Source of the DNA: Nocardia paucivorans NBRC 100373
Lineage (GTDB): Bacteria; Actinomycetota; Actinomycetes; Mycobacteriales; Mycobacteriaceae
Assembly: GCF_000308675.1 (NCBI RefSeq)
Contig: NZ_BAGE01000006.1
Coordinates: forward strand, 1 to 64,000
Length of the DNA stretch: 64,000 bases
Direction: 5' to 3'
Numbering within the stretch: position 1 is the first letter of the stretch; each line of letters begins with the position of its first letter. A program made the translations under genes and the position numbers. Shown here piece after piece: positions 25,269 through 34,548 of the stretch. A model generated the notes under the pieces. The model saw only the letters and a list, made by a program, of their open reading frames with translations. It did not search any database and had not been told where the DNA came from.

Positions 25269-26240
25269 GTGCGCCACGGGGTGATCTTCCGAGATCGGCG
25301 AGAGGTGGGAACAGATGCCGGATGGGCGCGCTTCGTGATCGGCCCCAGGAATGGATTCATCGGTGCCACGAAGCGCTTGGTCGCCATGTTCCGGTCGTTC
25401 GTGCGGTCGGATTCCGACCGGAAAACAGAGGTGTCCGAACAACTTGTCGCCGGTACGCACCGCACGAACGACATCGGTACGGACGACCTCTACATGGGTC
25501 AGGACGACCTTTTCGACCTCGAGTCGACGGCGTTCGGGAAACCCGGCCCGATAGCGGATGTCGACGACGGCGGCGGTCGGAAGGGCACCGGCTCGGATAC
25601 CGACGACTTCTGGGGTTTCGGAGATTCCGACGGAGAGTTCGATCCGGATCTCGTACTCACGAGAGAAGAAGAGGATGCCCTCTTGAATTACACCATCGAG
25701 GGCTACAAATACATCAATCCCGCCCTGAGGTCGGGGGATGTCAGCGATGAGATGCGGGTGCAGATCAAGGTTTTGGAGTCCGGGCTCGCAAAGCTGGGTG
25801 AGCACAGCGGAATGGTCTATCGGGGGGTGTCGCTGCCTCGGGAGGTCCTGGAGCGTTATCGACCTGGTTGTGTGGTCACCGAGGCGGCGTTTACGAGCAC
25901 GGCCGCCAATCGGTCCGGGATGTTTCAGGGGAACGTCGAGTTTCGGATCCTGTCGCAGACGGGCAAGGTTGTCGGTCGGAAGGCGGAGCACCAGCATGAG
26001 CAGGAGGTCTTGTTTCTGCCCGGGACCCGGTTCGAAGTACTGCGACCGCCGCGGTCGGCTCCCGATGACGAGACGATGATCATCGAGATGGTGGAGCGAG
26101 AGGGGAGAGCGAGCGAAGGGGCCGTGGGCAAAGAGTTCTCCACGCCCGAGGAACTGGGGCTCGAGCCGTTGCGTGATGTCGCCGATCTCGAATACGTCGA
26201 ATACAGGTTCGACGCCGTTGCCGAGTACTACGAATCTTGA
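25269..26240 (+). CDS. ADP-ribosyltransferase-fold protein (R-S-E class), possible toxin
   Basis: This 323-residue protein is unrecognised at its N-terminus (residues 1-130, acidic and Gly/Asp-rich from about 70). From about residue 135 it shows the arginine-type ADP-ribosyltransferase pattern: Arg185 in MVYRGVSL, Ser210 in the STS-like AAFTSTAA, and the Glu244-Gln-Glu246 pair in EQEVLFLPGTRFEVL. These order and spacings match C2/C3/mART toxins. It would use NAD+ to modify a protein. There is no signal peptide or obvious immunity gene; a VapC fragment follows at once. GTG at 25269 is one of several possible starts. Fold assignment is from motif reading only. Confidence 0.7.
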   Translation: MRHGVIFRDRREVGTDAGWARFVIGPRNGFIGATKRLVAMFRSFVRSDSDRKTEVSEQLVAGTHRTNDIGTDDLYMGQDDLFDLESTAFGKPGPIADVDDGGGRKGTGSDTDDFWGFGDSDGEFDPDLVLTREEEDALLNYTIEGYKYINPALRSGDVSDEMRVQIKVLESGLAKLGEHSGMVYRGVSLPREVLERYRPGCVVTEAAFTSTAANRSGMFQGNVEFRILSQTGKVVGRKAEHQHEQEVLFLPGTRFEVLRPPRSAPDDETMIIEMVEREGRASEGAVGKEFSTPEELGLEPLRDVADLEYVEYRFDAVAEYYES

Positions 26241-26247
26241 GCTATCA

Positions 26248-26391
26248 CCCGGGATCGGGTCGCTCGGCCGTCCGATCGGTTACGCGGATGCGCAGACAGC
26301 GGCGATCTGCGCAGTGAACGACTGCCCGATCGCAACCCGAAACGTCAAGGATTTCACCGATATAGGTATCAGGGTCGTCAATCCCTGGGAG
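26248..26391 (+). pseudogene. VapC (PIN-domain toxin) C-terminal remnant
   Basis: This stretch encodes LGRPIGYADAQTAAICAVND then CPIATRNVKDFTDIGIRVVN and PWE. It reads like the last 45 residues of VapC/FitB-type PIN nucleases, including the acidic residue of YADAQ and the typical TRNVKDF...NPW ending. No start codon or upstream PIN half (first acidic residues) is present, since the frame only opens within the end of the preceding gene. It is therefore a truncated leftover. Confidence 0.75.
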
Positions 26392-26500
26392 TGCCGAAAC
26401 TTCCTGTGTCCCGAACCGATCGCACCACGATTTCCGTACTACGACTCCGAGGTCCGGTCGAGGAGGTGCCACTTCGACCGGACCGATACGGTTGGGGAAA

Positions 26501-27364
26501 CTAGGAATCGAACTCGAGCATCACATCGCCGAGGACGGGTGCGTCGTCGCGTTCCACGGCGGTGGCGGTGATGATCAAACGGTTGTTCTCCCGCCAGATA
26601 CGGGACCGTAGTGTTTCCCCGGGGAACAACACTCCCGCGAACCGGGCCCGGAAAGCGGTCACCCGCCCGGCGTCGGAATCCAGCACATTGTCGGTGGCGG
26701 TCTTGCAGATGATTCCGTAGGTGCACAGTCCGTGCAGAATCGGCGCGGGGAATCCTGCCGCCTTGGCGAATTCCGGATCCGAATGCAACGGGTTGCGGTC
26801 ACCGCAGAGCCGATACAGCAGGGCCTGTTGCGGCAGTGTTGGGGTGGTGATATCGAAATCCGGTGTTCGGTCGGGTAATTCGGTTTTGGTGCTCGGGCCG
26901 CGTTCACCGCCGAAACCGCCCTCGCCGCGGGCGAAGATGGAGGAGCGCGCGGTCCACAGGGCCTGTCCGTCGGAGCCGGTAACCGTGGTCTCCTGGACGA
27001 TCACCGCCGCCGAACCCTTGTCCCAGAGCTCGCTGATCCGGCCGGTGCCGACGGCCTTACCCGCGGCCGGTATGGGGCGGTGCACCCGGATCTCCTGGAA
27101 ACCGTGCACCACCTTGGCCAAGTCGATATCGACCCCCGGGAATTTCACCCGAGGAGGTTCGGTATCGCGCAGGGTGTGCGCGACGGTGGCGAAGGTGGGC
27201 AGCACCTGCGGTTCCCGATCGTCGAGATAGCGCAGTTCGGCGGGATCTGTCCAGCGCGCGCCCGCGCCGATGCCCAGGTGGTAGAGCTGGACATCGGAAG
27301 CGGTCCAGGAGAATTCCCGGCTCGGAAGCTCGGCTCCCAAGGCGATCGACGGGTCGATGGGCAT
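26501..27364 (-). CDS. chsH3: ChsH3-type double hot-dog enoyl-CoA hydratase (MaoC family)
   Basis: This 287-residue hydratase-2 has two hot-dog repeats: an N-terminal degenerate half, and a C-terminal half with the active-site segment RLCGDRNPLHSDPEFAKAAG followed by FPAPILHGLCTYG (Asp/His pair). It should hydrate steroid side-chain enoyl-CoA esters, as proposed for M. tuberculosis Rv3538 (ChsH3). As in that genome it neighbours kstD. Here it lies 77 bases downstream of kstD on the same strand, probably one operon under the KstR site at 29144. The ATG is followed by MPIDPSIALGAELP, the normal family start. Confidence 0.88.
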   Translation of the reverse strand: MPIDPSIALGAELPSREFSWTASDVQLYHLGIGAGARWTDPAELRYLDDREPQVLPTFATVAHTLRDTEPPRVKFPGVDIDLAKVVHGFQEIRVHRPIPAAGKAVGTGRISELWDKGSAAVIVQETTVTGSDGQALWTARSSIFARGEGGFGGERGPSTKTELPDRTPDFDITTPTLPQQALLYRLCGDRNPLHSDPEFAKAAGFPAPILHGLCTYGIICKTATDNVLDSDAGRVTAFRARFAGVLFPGETLRSRIWRENNRLIITATAVERDDAPVLGDVMLEFDS

Positions 27365-27441
27365 CGGTACTCCTCAGTACTGCTCGAATCGGCTCACAGC
27401 AGGATCGTGCCGTGTTCGTCGTGGCATGTGCGGGTGTCTTC

Positions 27442-29142
27442 TCACGCCGAGGCCGACGTCGTCGCGGATTGGTTCTTCTTACGTTCGATGATGTCCTGTA
27501 CGGCCAGATAACCGAAGGTGATCGCCGGGCCGATGGTGGCGCCGGGGCCGGCGTAGGTGTGACCCATCACCGGGGTGGAGCAGTTACCGGACGCGTAGAG
27601 GCCCTCGATCGGGGTGCCGTCCTCGCGCAGTACGCGACCGGCGGTGTCGGCGACCAGACCGCCCTTGGTGCCGAGATCGCCGGGGACCATCTTCGCCGCG
27701 TAGTACGGGGCCTGCACCAGGGCGGCCAGACACGGGTTGGGTTTGACGGTCGGGTCGCCGTAGTACCGGTCGTATCGACTTTCACCCCGCCCGAAGTCCT
27801 CGTCCTTACCGGTTTCGGCGAAGGTGTTGAAGCGTTCGACGGTGGTGACGAGATTGTCGGCCGGTACCCCGATCCTGGCGGCCAATTCCTCGAGGGTGTC
27901 CGCCTTGACGATATTGTCGTTCTCCATCCAGCGCGACGGGAACTTCAGGCCAGGCTGTAATCCGGCGAAGATATAGCGATTGCGGTAGCGCTGGTCGAAG
28001 ATCAGCCAGGTCGGGATGTTCTCGCCCGGACCTTCGCCCTGTCCGTATTCGCCGCCGTACATGGTGTGCACGGCCTCGACATACGGGGCCGACTCGTTGC
28101 CGAACCGCTTTCCCTGGGCATTGACCATGATGGAGCCGGGCAGGTTGCGTTCGGCGAGGGCGAACCAGGGCCTACCGCCCTTGAAGACGGTCGGTCCCCA
28201 CCAGGCGTCCTCCATGAAATCGATGGCGGCGCCGGCTGCCATACCCGCGACGATGCCATCGCCGGTATTGGTGGCCGCGCCCGTGGTCCATTCGGTGGTG
28301 ATGGGTTCGCGTTGGTATTTGCTGCGCATCTCGGCGTTGTGCTCGAAACCGCCGCTACCGAGAACCACGCCGTACCGGGCCTTGAAGGTGACGTTCTCGC
28401 CCTCGTGCACCGCCTCGACACCGGTGACGACACCGTTTTCCACGACGAGCCCGGTCATGGGGGTCTCGAGCAGCAGGGGCACATCGACGTCCATGAGGCC
28501 TTTGCGCATGGCGGCGATGATCGCCTGCCCCATCACCATGAGGTGTTTACGGGTGAACTTGGCCCAGTAGGTGCGCGCCCCGACCCGCATGGCCCGCAGC
28601 ATGCCCTTGGGGTGGCGGCGAATCAGGTTCAGCCGGACGAAATCGGCCTGCATAACGGCGACATTGAGTGGGGTCTTGGAATATGGCGGCTGGATCTTGA
28701 ACCGCTCCTCGCCGAGCGTCATGGCGTCGAACGGTTTGGGTTCGCAGGACCGGCCCGCCGCCAGACCACCGGGGGCCTCCGGATAGTAGTCGGAGTAGTT
28801 GGGCACCCAGGTCATCTTCAGCGGGGTGTGATCGAGGACGAAGTCGAACGACTCCGCGCCGCGGTCGATGTAGGTGTCGATCCGTTCCTTGGGCACCACG
28901 TCCCCGATGATGCTGTGCAGGTAGGTCCGGGCCTCCTCTCGGTCGTCGGGGCGGCCCGACGCGCGCAGCGCCTTGTTACCGGGGATCCACACCCCGCCAC
29001 CTGAGCGTGCGGTCGATCCGCCGTAGTACTCGGCTTTCTCGAGGATCACCACACTCAGCCCGTTGTGGGCGGCGGTGAGGGCGGCGGTCATTCCGGCGGC
29101 GCCGCTGCCGACCACCACCACGTCGTATTCCCGATCACTCAT
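27442..29142 (-). CDS. kstD: 3-ketosteroid Delta1-dehydrogenase KstD
   Basis: This 566-residue flavoprotein introduces the C1-C2 double bond into 3-ketosteroids and, with KshA, triggers ring B opening. The FAD motif GSGAAG is at residues 12-17. Tyr119 (NYSDYY) and Tyr530/Gly534 in HTYAGPGATIGPA match the catalytic Tyr and the Tyr-x3-Gly pair known from Rhodococcus KstD1. The ATG at 29142 gives the family N-terminus MSDREYDVVVVGSG; a longer reading has no support. A -10-like TATAAC nine bases upstream suggests a leaderless mRNA. chsH3 follows. Confidence 0.96.
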   Translation of the reverse strand: MSDREYDVVVVGSGAAGMTAALTAAHNGLSVVILEKAEYYGGSTARSGGGVWIPGNKALRASGRPDDREEARTYLHSIIGDVVPKERIDTYIDRGAESFDFVLDHTPLKMTWVPNYSDYYPEAPGGLAAGRSCEPKPFDAMTLGEERFKIQPPYSKTPLNVAVMQADFVRLNLIRRHPKGMLRAMRVGARTYWAKFTRKHLMVMGQAIIAAMRKGLMDVDVPLLLETPMTGLVVENGVVTGVEAVHEGENVTFKARYGVVLGSGGFEHNAEMRSKYQREPITTEWTTGAATNTGDGIVAGMAAGAAIDFMEDAWWGPTVFKGGRPWFALAERNLPGSIMVNAQGKRFGNESAPYVEAVHTMYGGEYGQGEGPGENIPTWLIFDQRYRNRYIFAGLQPGLKFPSRWMENDNIVKADTLEELAARIGVPADNLVTTVERFNTFAETGKDEDFGRGESRYDRYYGDPTVKPNPCLAALVQAPYYAAKMVPGDLGTKGGLVADTAGRVLREDGTPIEGLYASGNCSTPVMGHTYAGPGATIGPAITFGYLAVQDIIERKKNQSATTSASA

Positions 29143-29143
29143 G

Positions 29144-29157
29144 TAGAACACGTTATA
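29144..29157 (-). promoter_or_regulatory. KstR operator overlapping kstD promoter
   Basis: TAGAACACGTTATA matches the KstR motif with one mismatch in the outer right arm. It ends only two bases before the kstD ATG. On the minus strand it contains TATAAC, a plausible -10 box placed nine bases from the ATG, so the operator would sit directly on the promoter of a leaderless kstD transcript (inference). Confidence 0.82.
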
Positions 29158-29221
29158 GAATGATGGCGCTGTTGGTCTATGTTGTCTGGCAGAAGACTTG
29201 ATCGACAGTCGAAACAATGAG

Positions 29222-29233
29222 GAAACTCGTTTC
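29222..29233 (+). promoter_or_regulatory. Second, weaker KstR-like palindrome before the flavoprotein-hsaEGF operon
   Basis: GAAACTCGTTTC is a perfect 12-bp palindrome keeping the AAC-NN-GTT core of the KstR motif, but with GAA/TTC in place of TAG/CTA outside. It is 24 bases upstream of the ATG at 29257. KstR binding is plausible but weaker than at the other sites. Confidence 0.45.
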
Positions 29234-29256
29234 AGTTTCTAGTGGAGTTGGAGTGT

Positions 29257-30906
29257 ATGGCGCACGAGTGGGACCTGGCCGCTGACGTGGTCGTCGTCGG
29301 GTACGGGGCGGCCGGCGCGGCGGCGGCCCTACAGGCATCCGAGGACGGCGCCCAAGTGCTGGTCCTGGATCGGTTCGCCGGAGGTGGCGCCACCGCGCTG
29401 TCCGGCGGGATCATCTATGCCGGGGGCGGTACCTGGGTACAGCGTGCCGCCGGAGTGCGCGACACCCCCGAAGCGATGCTCGCCTATCTGGAGCGCGAGG
29501 TGGGCGACGCGGTCACGCCGGAGACGCTACGGCGTTTCGTCGAGGGCAGTCCCGCCATGATCGACTGGCTGACCGGACACGGGGTGCCGTTCGAGGCGTC
29601 GCTGTGCCCCTACAAGACCTCCTACCCGAACAACGACTACTACCTCTATTACTCCGGCAGCGAGATATCCGGCGCCTTCGCCGATATCCCCGCTGCCCAG
29701 CGCGGGCATCGCGTCAAGGGGTGGGGCACCTCGGGTAAAAAACTGTTCTCCCCGCTGGCGGAGGCGGTGAATCGCGCGGGTGCGCGAGTGGAGAACCTGA
29801 CCACGGCGACCGCCCTGCTCACCGATGACAGCGGCGCGGTGGTCGGTGTCGAATGCCGCACCCTGCGCGAAGCGCCCGGTTCGGTGCGCGCCCGCTATAT
29901 CCGGATGGCGAAGATCGCCGCCAAACCCGGTATCTACTACCCCCCGCTGCGCAAAGCCCTGGAGAAGCGGCTCGCTCGGCTGGATCGCCGATACGGGACC
30001 ACCATCCGAATCCTGGCCCGGCGCGGGGTGGTGCTCACCGCGGGGGGTTTCATCGCCAATCGGGCCATGGTGCGCGAACATGCTCCCGTCTACCGGCACG
30101 GTCTGGCGCTGGGTAGTTCCGGTGACGACGGCAGCGGTATCGAATTGGGCCGCAGTGTGGGCGCCGCCGCCGCGCGCCTGGACAGTGTCTCGGCCTGGCG
30201 TTTCCTCCTGCCGCCGAGCGCGTTCACCGGTGCCCTGTTGGTGGACGGGCAGGGGCGCCGGGTCATCGACGAGACCCGTTACGGCGCCGCCGTCGGCAAT
30301 GCGTTGATCAATGCGCACGGCGGTATCGGATGGATCCTCGCCGACGACGAGCTCATGCGCACCGCCATTGCCCAGATCGGTCCCCAGGCCGCCTGGTTCC
30401 AGCGGATGCAGTTCGAGGTCATGCGTCGTAAGGCCAAGCGTGGGCGGACTCTCGAACAGGTCGCGGCCGCGGCCGGTATCGATCCGGCCGGCCTGCGCGC
30501 GACCGTGGCGGCCCACAACGACGCCATTGCCCGGGGCGAACCCGATCCGGTGGGTAAACCCGCGGAATTCACCCGTTCGGTGGGCGACGGACCGTATTGG
30601 CTCCTCGATGTTTCGATCAAACCGAGCCTGACCAATCCGTGCCCGATGTTCACCGTCGGCGGTCTGGTGGTCGACGAGCAGACCGGCGCGGTGAAAGCCG
30701 TCGACGGCGCCGATATTCCGGGTCTGTACGCGGCGGGACGAACCGCTGTCGGGCTGTGCGTGAACTCTTACGTCAGCGGACTGTCGCTGGCAGACTGTAT
30801 TTTCTCCGGCCGTCGTGCGGGCAGCAGCGCGGCGGGTGCGCCGCATGCCGTCGATGATGCGGCCGACGATCGCGTGTCCGCGGGGACACCAGTGGAAGGG
30901 GTCTAG
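29257..30906 (+). CDS. FAD-binding dehydrogenase, KstD/fumarate-reductase superfamily
   Basis: This flavoprotein of 549 residues has the FAD motif VVVGYGAAGAAAAL and the second flavin region IPGLYAAGRTAVGLCVN. It belongs with KstD and fumarate reductase flavoproteins. However, the steroid-binding Y-x-GPG motif of KstD is replaced by NSYVSGLSLAD, so Delta1-dehydrogenation should not be assumed. Its gene is two bases from hsaE and faces kstD, so it is co-transcribed with hsaE-hsaG-hsaF. A role as another ketosteroid desaturase or reductase is inference. ATG 29257 is preferred over GTG 29242 because GGAG lies nine bases before it. Confidence 0.85.
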   Translation: MAHEWDLAADVVVVGYGAAGAAAALQASEDGAQVLVLDRFAGGGATALSGGIIYAGGGTWVQRAAGVRDTPEAMLAYLEREVGDAVTPETLRRFVEGSPAMIDWLTGHGVPFEASLCPYKTSYPNNDYYLYYSGSEISGAFADIPAAQRGHRVKGWGTSGKKLFSPLAEAVNRAGARVENLTTATALLTDDSGAVVGVECRTLREAPGSVRARYIRMAKIAAKPGIYYPPLRKALEKRLARLDRRYGTTIRILARRGVVLTAGGFIANRAMVREHAPVYRHGLALGSSGDDGSGIELGRSVGAAAARLDSVSAWRFLLPPSAFTGALLVDGQGRRVIDETRYGAAVGNALINAHGGIGWILADDELMRTAIAQIGPQAAWFQRMQFEVMRRKAKRGRTLEQVAAAAGIDPAGLRATVAAHNDAIARGEPDPVGKPAEFTRSVGDGPYWLLDVSIKPSLTNPCPMFTVGGLVVDEQTGAVKAVDGADIPGLYAAGRTAVGLCVNSYVSGLSLADCIFSGRRAGSSAAGAPHAVDDAADDRVSAGTPVEGV

Positions 30907-30907
30907 C

Positions 30908-31693
30908 GTGCTGTCCGATGCGGTGCGAACCGAACTCGCCGCCGAACTCGAGCGGGCCGAACACGAACGGGTCGCCATCGACCCCCTGGTGGCCAGGCAC
31001 CCCGATATCGATGTCGTCGATGCCTACGAGATCCAGCTGATCAATATTCGCCGCCGGCTCGACGCGGGTGCGCGGGTGGTGGGACACAAGGTCGGGCTCT
31101 CGTCCGAGGCCATGCAGCGGATGATGGGTGTGGACGAACCCGATTACGGTCATCTGCTCGCCGATATGGAGGTCTACGGGGACGTCCCCGTCGAGACCGG
31201 CAAATATCTGTTCCCCCGGGTCGAGGTGGAGGTCGGGTTCGTTCTCGGCAAGGATCTGCCCGGCGCCGAATGCACCGAGGCCGACGTACTGGACGCCACC
31301 ATCGCCTACGCTCCCGCCCTCGAACTGATCGATTCCCGGATCAAGGACTGGAATATCGCCCTGTGCGACACCATCGCCGACAACGCCTCCTCGGCGGGCT
31401 ATGTTCTGGGACCGCAGCGGGTGGCGCCCGCCGATATCGATATCAAGGCCATCGAGGCGGTGCTCACGCGTAACGACGAGGTGGTCGCCGAGGGACGTAG
31501 TGACGCGGTGCTCGGCGACCCGGTGATCGCGGTGGCCTGGCTGGCCCGCAAGGTGGCGAGTTTCGGGGTGCGATTGAAGGCCGGCGATATCGTGCTGCCC
31601 GGTTCCTGCACCCGTGCCATCGACGCCCGCCCCGGTGATCTTTTCCAGGCCGAGTTCGCCGGACTCGGCTCCGTTCGTCTGCAATTCGCCTAG
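30908..31693 (+). CDS. hsaE: HsaE: 2-hydroxypenta/hexa-2,4-dienoate hydratase
   Basis: This 261-residue hydratase acts on the C6 dienoate released from ring A by HsaD and gives 4-hydroxy-2-oxohexanoate. Family blocks include [37 protein letters not shown] (metal-binding Glu pair) and [14 protein letters not shown]. The length equals that of the M. tuberculosis enzyme when GTG 30908 is used. It starts two bases after the flavoprotein stop and is followed by hsaG after 11 bases. Confidence 0.95.
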   Translation: MLSDAVRTELAAELERAEHERVAIDPLVARHPDIDVVDAYEIQLINIRRRLDAGARVVGHKVGLSSEAMQRMMGVDEPDYGHLLADMEVYGDVPVETGKYLFPRVEVEVGFVLGKDLPGAECTEADVLDATIAYAPALELIDSRIKDWNIALCDTIADNASSAGYVLGPQRVAPADIDIKAIEAVLTRNDEVVAEGRSDAVLGDPVIAVAWLARKVASFGVRLKAGDIVLPGSCTRAIDARPGDLFQAEFAGLGSVRLQFA

Positions 31694-31704
31694 GAGGCCA
31701 TACC

Positions 31705-32616
31705 GTGACCGAGAACGGGAAGGTCAGTGCCGCGATCGTCGGGTCCGGCAATATCAGCACCGACCTCATGTACAAACTGCTGCGCTCGCAGGTGATCGAG
31801 CCGCGGTGGATGATCGGTATCGACCCCGACAGCGAAGGCCTCAAACGTGCCGCCGGCCTCGGGTTGGAAACCTCTGCCGAAGGTGTGGACTGGTTGCTGC
31901 GGCAGTCCGAGAAACCGGACATCATCTTCGAGGCCACCTCGGCCTATGTGCATCGCGCGGCCGCGCCCAAATACGAGGAGGCCGGTATCCGGGCGGTGGA
32001 TCTCACCCCCGCCGCGGTCGGTCCCGCCGTGGTGCCGCCGGTGAACCTGGACGCCAATATCGAGGCGCCGAACGTCAATATGATCACCTGCGGCGGCCAG
32101 GCCACCATCCCGATCGTCGCCGCGGTCTCACGGGTGGTCGATGTGCCGTACGCCGAGATCGTGGCATCGGTGGCGTCGGTATCGGCCGGTCCCGGCACCC
32201 GCGCCAATATCGACGAATTCACCAAGACCACCAGTCGGGGGGTGGAAACCATCGGCGGTGCGAAACGCGGTAAGGCGATCATCATCCTCAACCCGGCCGA
32301 ACCGCCGATGATCATGCGCGACACCATTTTCTGCGCCATACCCGAAGACGCCGACACCGATGCCATCAGCGAATCGATCCACCGGATGGTCGCCGATATC
32401 CAGCAGTACGTGCCCGGTTACCGCCTGCTCAACGAACCACAGTTCGATCCGCCGTCGGTGGTATCCGGCGGTATGGCGAAATGCTCGGTATTCGTCGAGG
32501 TGGAGGGCGCCGGTGACTTCCTGCCGCCGTACTCGGGCAATCTGGACATCATGACGGCCGCCGCCACCAAGGTCGGCGAGGTCATCGCCGATCAGATCAC
32601 CGCGGCCCGGGTCTGA
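31705..32616 (+). CDS. hsaG: HsaG: CoA-acylating propanal/acetaldehyde dehydrogenase
   Basis: This 303-residue enzyme oxidises the aldehyde channelled from HsaF to propionyl-CoA or acetyl-CoA with NAD+ and CoA. The dinucleotide motif IVGSGNIST begins near residue 11, the catalytic-Cys segment is [16 protein letters not shown] (near residue 130), and the C-terminal dimer region is [20 protein letters not shown]. The GTG start follows TAGGAGG eight bases upstream. It is typically in complex with the aldolase encoded next. Confidence 0.96.
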   Translation: MTENGKVSAAIVGSGNISTDLMYKLLRSQVIEPRWMIGIDPDSEGLKRAAGLGLETSAEGVDWLLRQSEKPDIIFEATSAYVHRAAAPKYEEAGIRAVDLTPAAVGPAVVPPVNLDANIEAPNVNMITCGGQATIPIVAAVSRVVDVPYAEIVASVASVSAGPGTRANIDEFTKTTSRGVETIGGAKRGKAIIILNPAEPPMIMRDTIFCAIPEDADTDAISESIHRMVADIQQYVPGYRLLNEPQFDPPSVVSGGMAKCSVFVEVEGAGDFLPPYSGNLDIMTAAATKVGEVIADQITAARV

Positions 32617-32630
32617 GAAGGGAGACCACC

Positions 32631-33671
32631 ATGCCGTACTCGCAACAGCTCGACATCCGCGTAACCGACACCTCGCTGCGCGACGGATCGCACCACAAAC
32701 GCCACCAGTTCACCGCCACCGAGGTGCGCGATATCGTCGCCGCCCTCGACGGCGCCGGTGTCCCGGTGATCGAGGTGACCCATGGCGACGGTCTCGGCGG
32801 TTCCTCGTTCAACTACGGATTCTCCAAGACCCCCGAACAGGAATTGGTGAAGATCGCCGCCGAAACCGCGAAACAGGCCAAGATCGCGGTGCTCATGCTG
32901 CCCGGCGTCGGGGTCAAGGAAGACATCAAGATCTCCCAGGACAATGGTGCGAGCATCTGCCGTATCGCCACCCACTGCACCGAGGCCGATGTCTCCATCC
33001 AGCACTTCGGCCTGGCCCGGGAGCTCGGCCTGGAAACTGTCGGCTTCTTGATGATGTCGCATACCCAGCCGCCGGAGGTGCTGGCAAAGCAGGCCCGCGT
33101 CATGGCCGACGCCGGCTGCCAGTGCGTCTATATCGTCGACTCCGCCGGTGCTCTGGTCCTGGAGCAGGTCGCCGACCGGGTTTCCGCCCTGGTCGCCGAG
33201 CTCGGTGACGACGCCCAGGTCGGTTTCCACGGGCACGAGAACCTCGATTTGGCCGTCGCGAACTCGATCTATGCCATCCGCGCCGGTGCCACCCAGATCG
33301 ACGGATCGGCCCGCCGCTTCGGCGCCGGCGCCGGCAATACTCCCGTCGAAGCGCTCGTCGGTGTCTGCGACAAACTCGGTGTGAAGACCGGAATCGACTT
33401 CTTCGCCATCGCAGACGCCGCCGAGGACGTGGTGCGTCCCGCCATGCCGCAGGAATGTCTGCTCGACCGGCAGGCGCTGATGATGGGTTACGCGGGTGTG
33501 TACTCCAGCTTCCTCAAGCACGCCGAACGCCAGGCGGAGCGTTACGGGGTCTCGGCGGCGGAGATGTTGGTCCGGGCGGGCAAACGCAATCTGGTCGGTG
33601 GGCAGGAGGACCAGCTCATCGATATCGCACTGGAGCTTCAGAAGGAGAAGGAAACCGCCTCCGCCTCGTGA
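32631..33671 (+). CDS. hsaF: HsaF: 4-hydroxy-2-oxovalerate/hexanoate aldolase
   Basis: This 346-residue metal-dependent TIM-barrel aldolase cleaves 4-hydroxy-2-oxohexanoate to pyruvate and propanal. The metal and substrate motifs are [18 protein letters not shown] (Arg/Asp), [16 protein letters not shown] (the metal-binding His pair) and the C-terminal communication region with hsaG. It ends the flavoprotein-hsaE-hsaG-hsaF operon. The ATG has GGGAG upstream. Immediately downstream lies the decayed antitoxin gene on the opposite strand. Confidence 0.96.
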   Translation: MPYSQQLDIRVTDTSLRDGSHHKRHQFTATEVRDIVAALDGAGVPVIEVTHGDGLGGSSFNYGFSKTPEQELVKIAAETAKQAKIAVLMLPGVGVKEDIKISQDNGASICRIATHCTEADVSIQHFGLARELGLETVGFLMMSHTQPPEVLAKQARVMADAGCQCVYIVDSAGALVLEQVADRVSALVAELGDDAQVGFHGHENLDLAVANSIYAIRAGATQIDGSARRFGAGAGNTPVEALVGVCDKLGVKTGIDFFAIADAAEDVVRPAMPQECLLDRQALMMGYAGVYSSFLKHAERQAERYGVSAAEMLVRAGKRNLVGGQEDQLIDIALELQKEKETASAS

Positions 33672-33754
33672 CGAGACCCGCGGATGTTCCGGATTTCGAG
33701 ATTGCTGCTGTGCGGATGTGCGCCGCGGCAGTCTCGAACTCCGTGGTCGGCCGC

Positions 33755-34068
33755 CGAGTCGTTCCCCGTCGAAGTCGGCGATGATCTCCATCCATCCGTC
33801 CGTCGTGGGCTTCGATATGAGCAGCGAGGGTGCGTAGCTCACTCACAGTGATCTCGGCGCGTTCCAGGGCGGATACTCGTTCTTGCCGGACATGCGTCCG
33901 TTCGGCGATCCGTGCCTGGGTCGGCCCAGGCGTTTGCGCATCTCCACAAGTCGGGTAGCGCGGCCGAGAGCGATCATGCGCTGCGCCCCGGCCTCGATTT
34001 CCTTCCGGTCCTTTTTCTCGGAAAAACTCGGTCAGGAAGCTCTCTTTGCCATACGAATGAGTGCTCAT
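33755..34068 (-). pseudogene. Frameshifted HigA/XRE-type antitoxin
   Basis: The ATG at 34068 (MSTHSYGKESFLTEF) overlaps the toxin stop (ATGA). After FREK the expected text continues in another frame (KEIEAGAQRMIALGRATRLV and EMRKRLG), returns to the first frame for QARIAERTHVRQERVSALER, and shifts again at a GGAC/GGAT repeat, after which MEIIADFDGERL follows in a third frame. This pattern of three shifts in one HTH antitoxin of the toxin-first HigBA type indicates a pseudogene, unless the read is faulty. The 3' limit is uncertain because no stop remains in frame. Confidence 0.75.
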
Positions 34069-34378
34069 GAGCGCTTCCTCTCTTCCGGATATTCGGTGTA
34101 TCTCCGCTCGGCCGTAGGTATGGCTTCGCGATACCGACGCTGCCGGTCGCCGGATTTGTCTCCGGCAACCAGGAGTACGGCGTTGCGCTCCGGGTCGAAG
34201 ATGAACGAGATTCTGATCTCGCTGTTTCCGGTGGAACCTGGTCGTAGTTCCTCGAGATTGCGTAGTAGCGGGGAACCCTTGATCCGGTCCACCAGCGGTC
34301 GTCCCAGTGGTGTGCCTTGTCCAACAAGGCGGAGATCGCCTGGCCGACGAGAATGGCGCTTGCCCGGTCGGGATCCAT
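34065..34378 (-). pseudogene. Frameshifted HigB/RelE-like (phage Gp49-type) toxin
   Basis: The N-terminal part (MDPDRASAILVGQAISALLD from ATG 34378) lies in one frame. The body TPLGRPLVDRIKGSPLLRNL, ELRPGSTGNSEIRISFIFDP and AVLLVAGDKSGDRQRRYREA lies in the next. One missing base near GACAAGGCACAC (about 34310) would join them into the usual 'LLDKGTPLGRPLVDRI'. This family cuts mRNA on ribosomes. The stop overlaps the antitoxin ATG. As read, no full-length toxin can be made. Confidence 0.75.
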
Positions 34379-34548
34379 GGCTTCCGCCCCTGGAGCCCAC
34401 GATGTGTTACCACGGTGGGGCACTCGCTCCGCGATGACCGGCACCGCCACCCCGGGTACTGTCACACGACAACGGTTGCCCGGTGTTTCCGGTTCGGCTC
34501 CTCAGATCGGTGAGCCGCTCCGATTCTCGGCCCGTCGAAACGAGGAAC

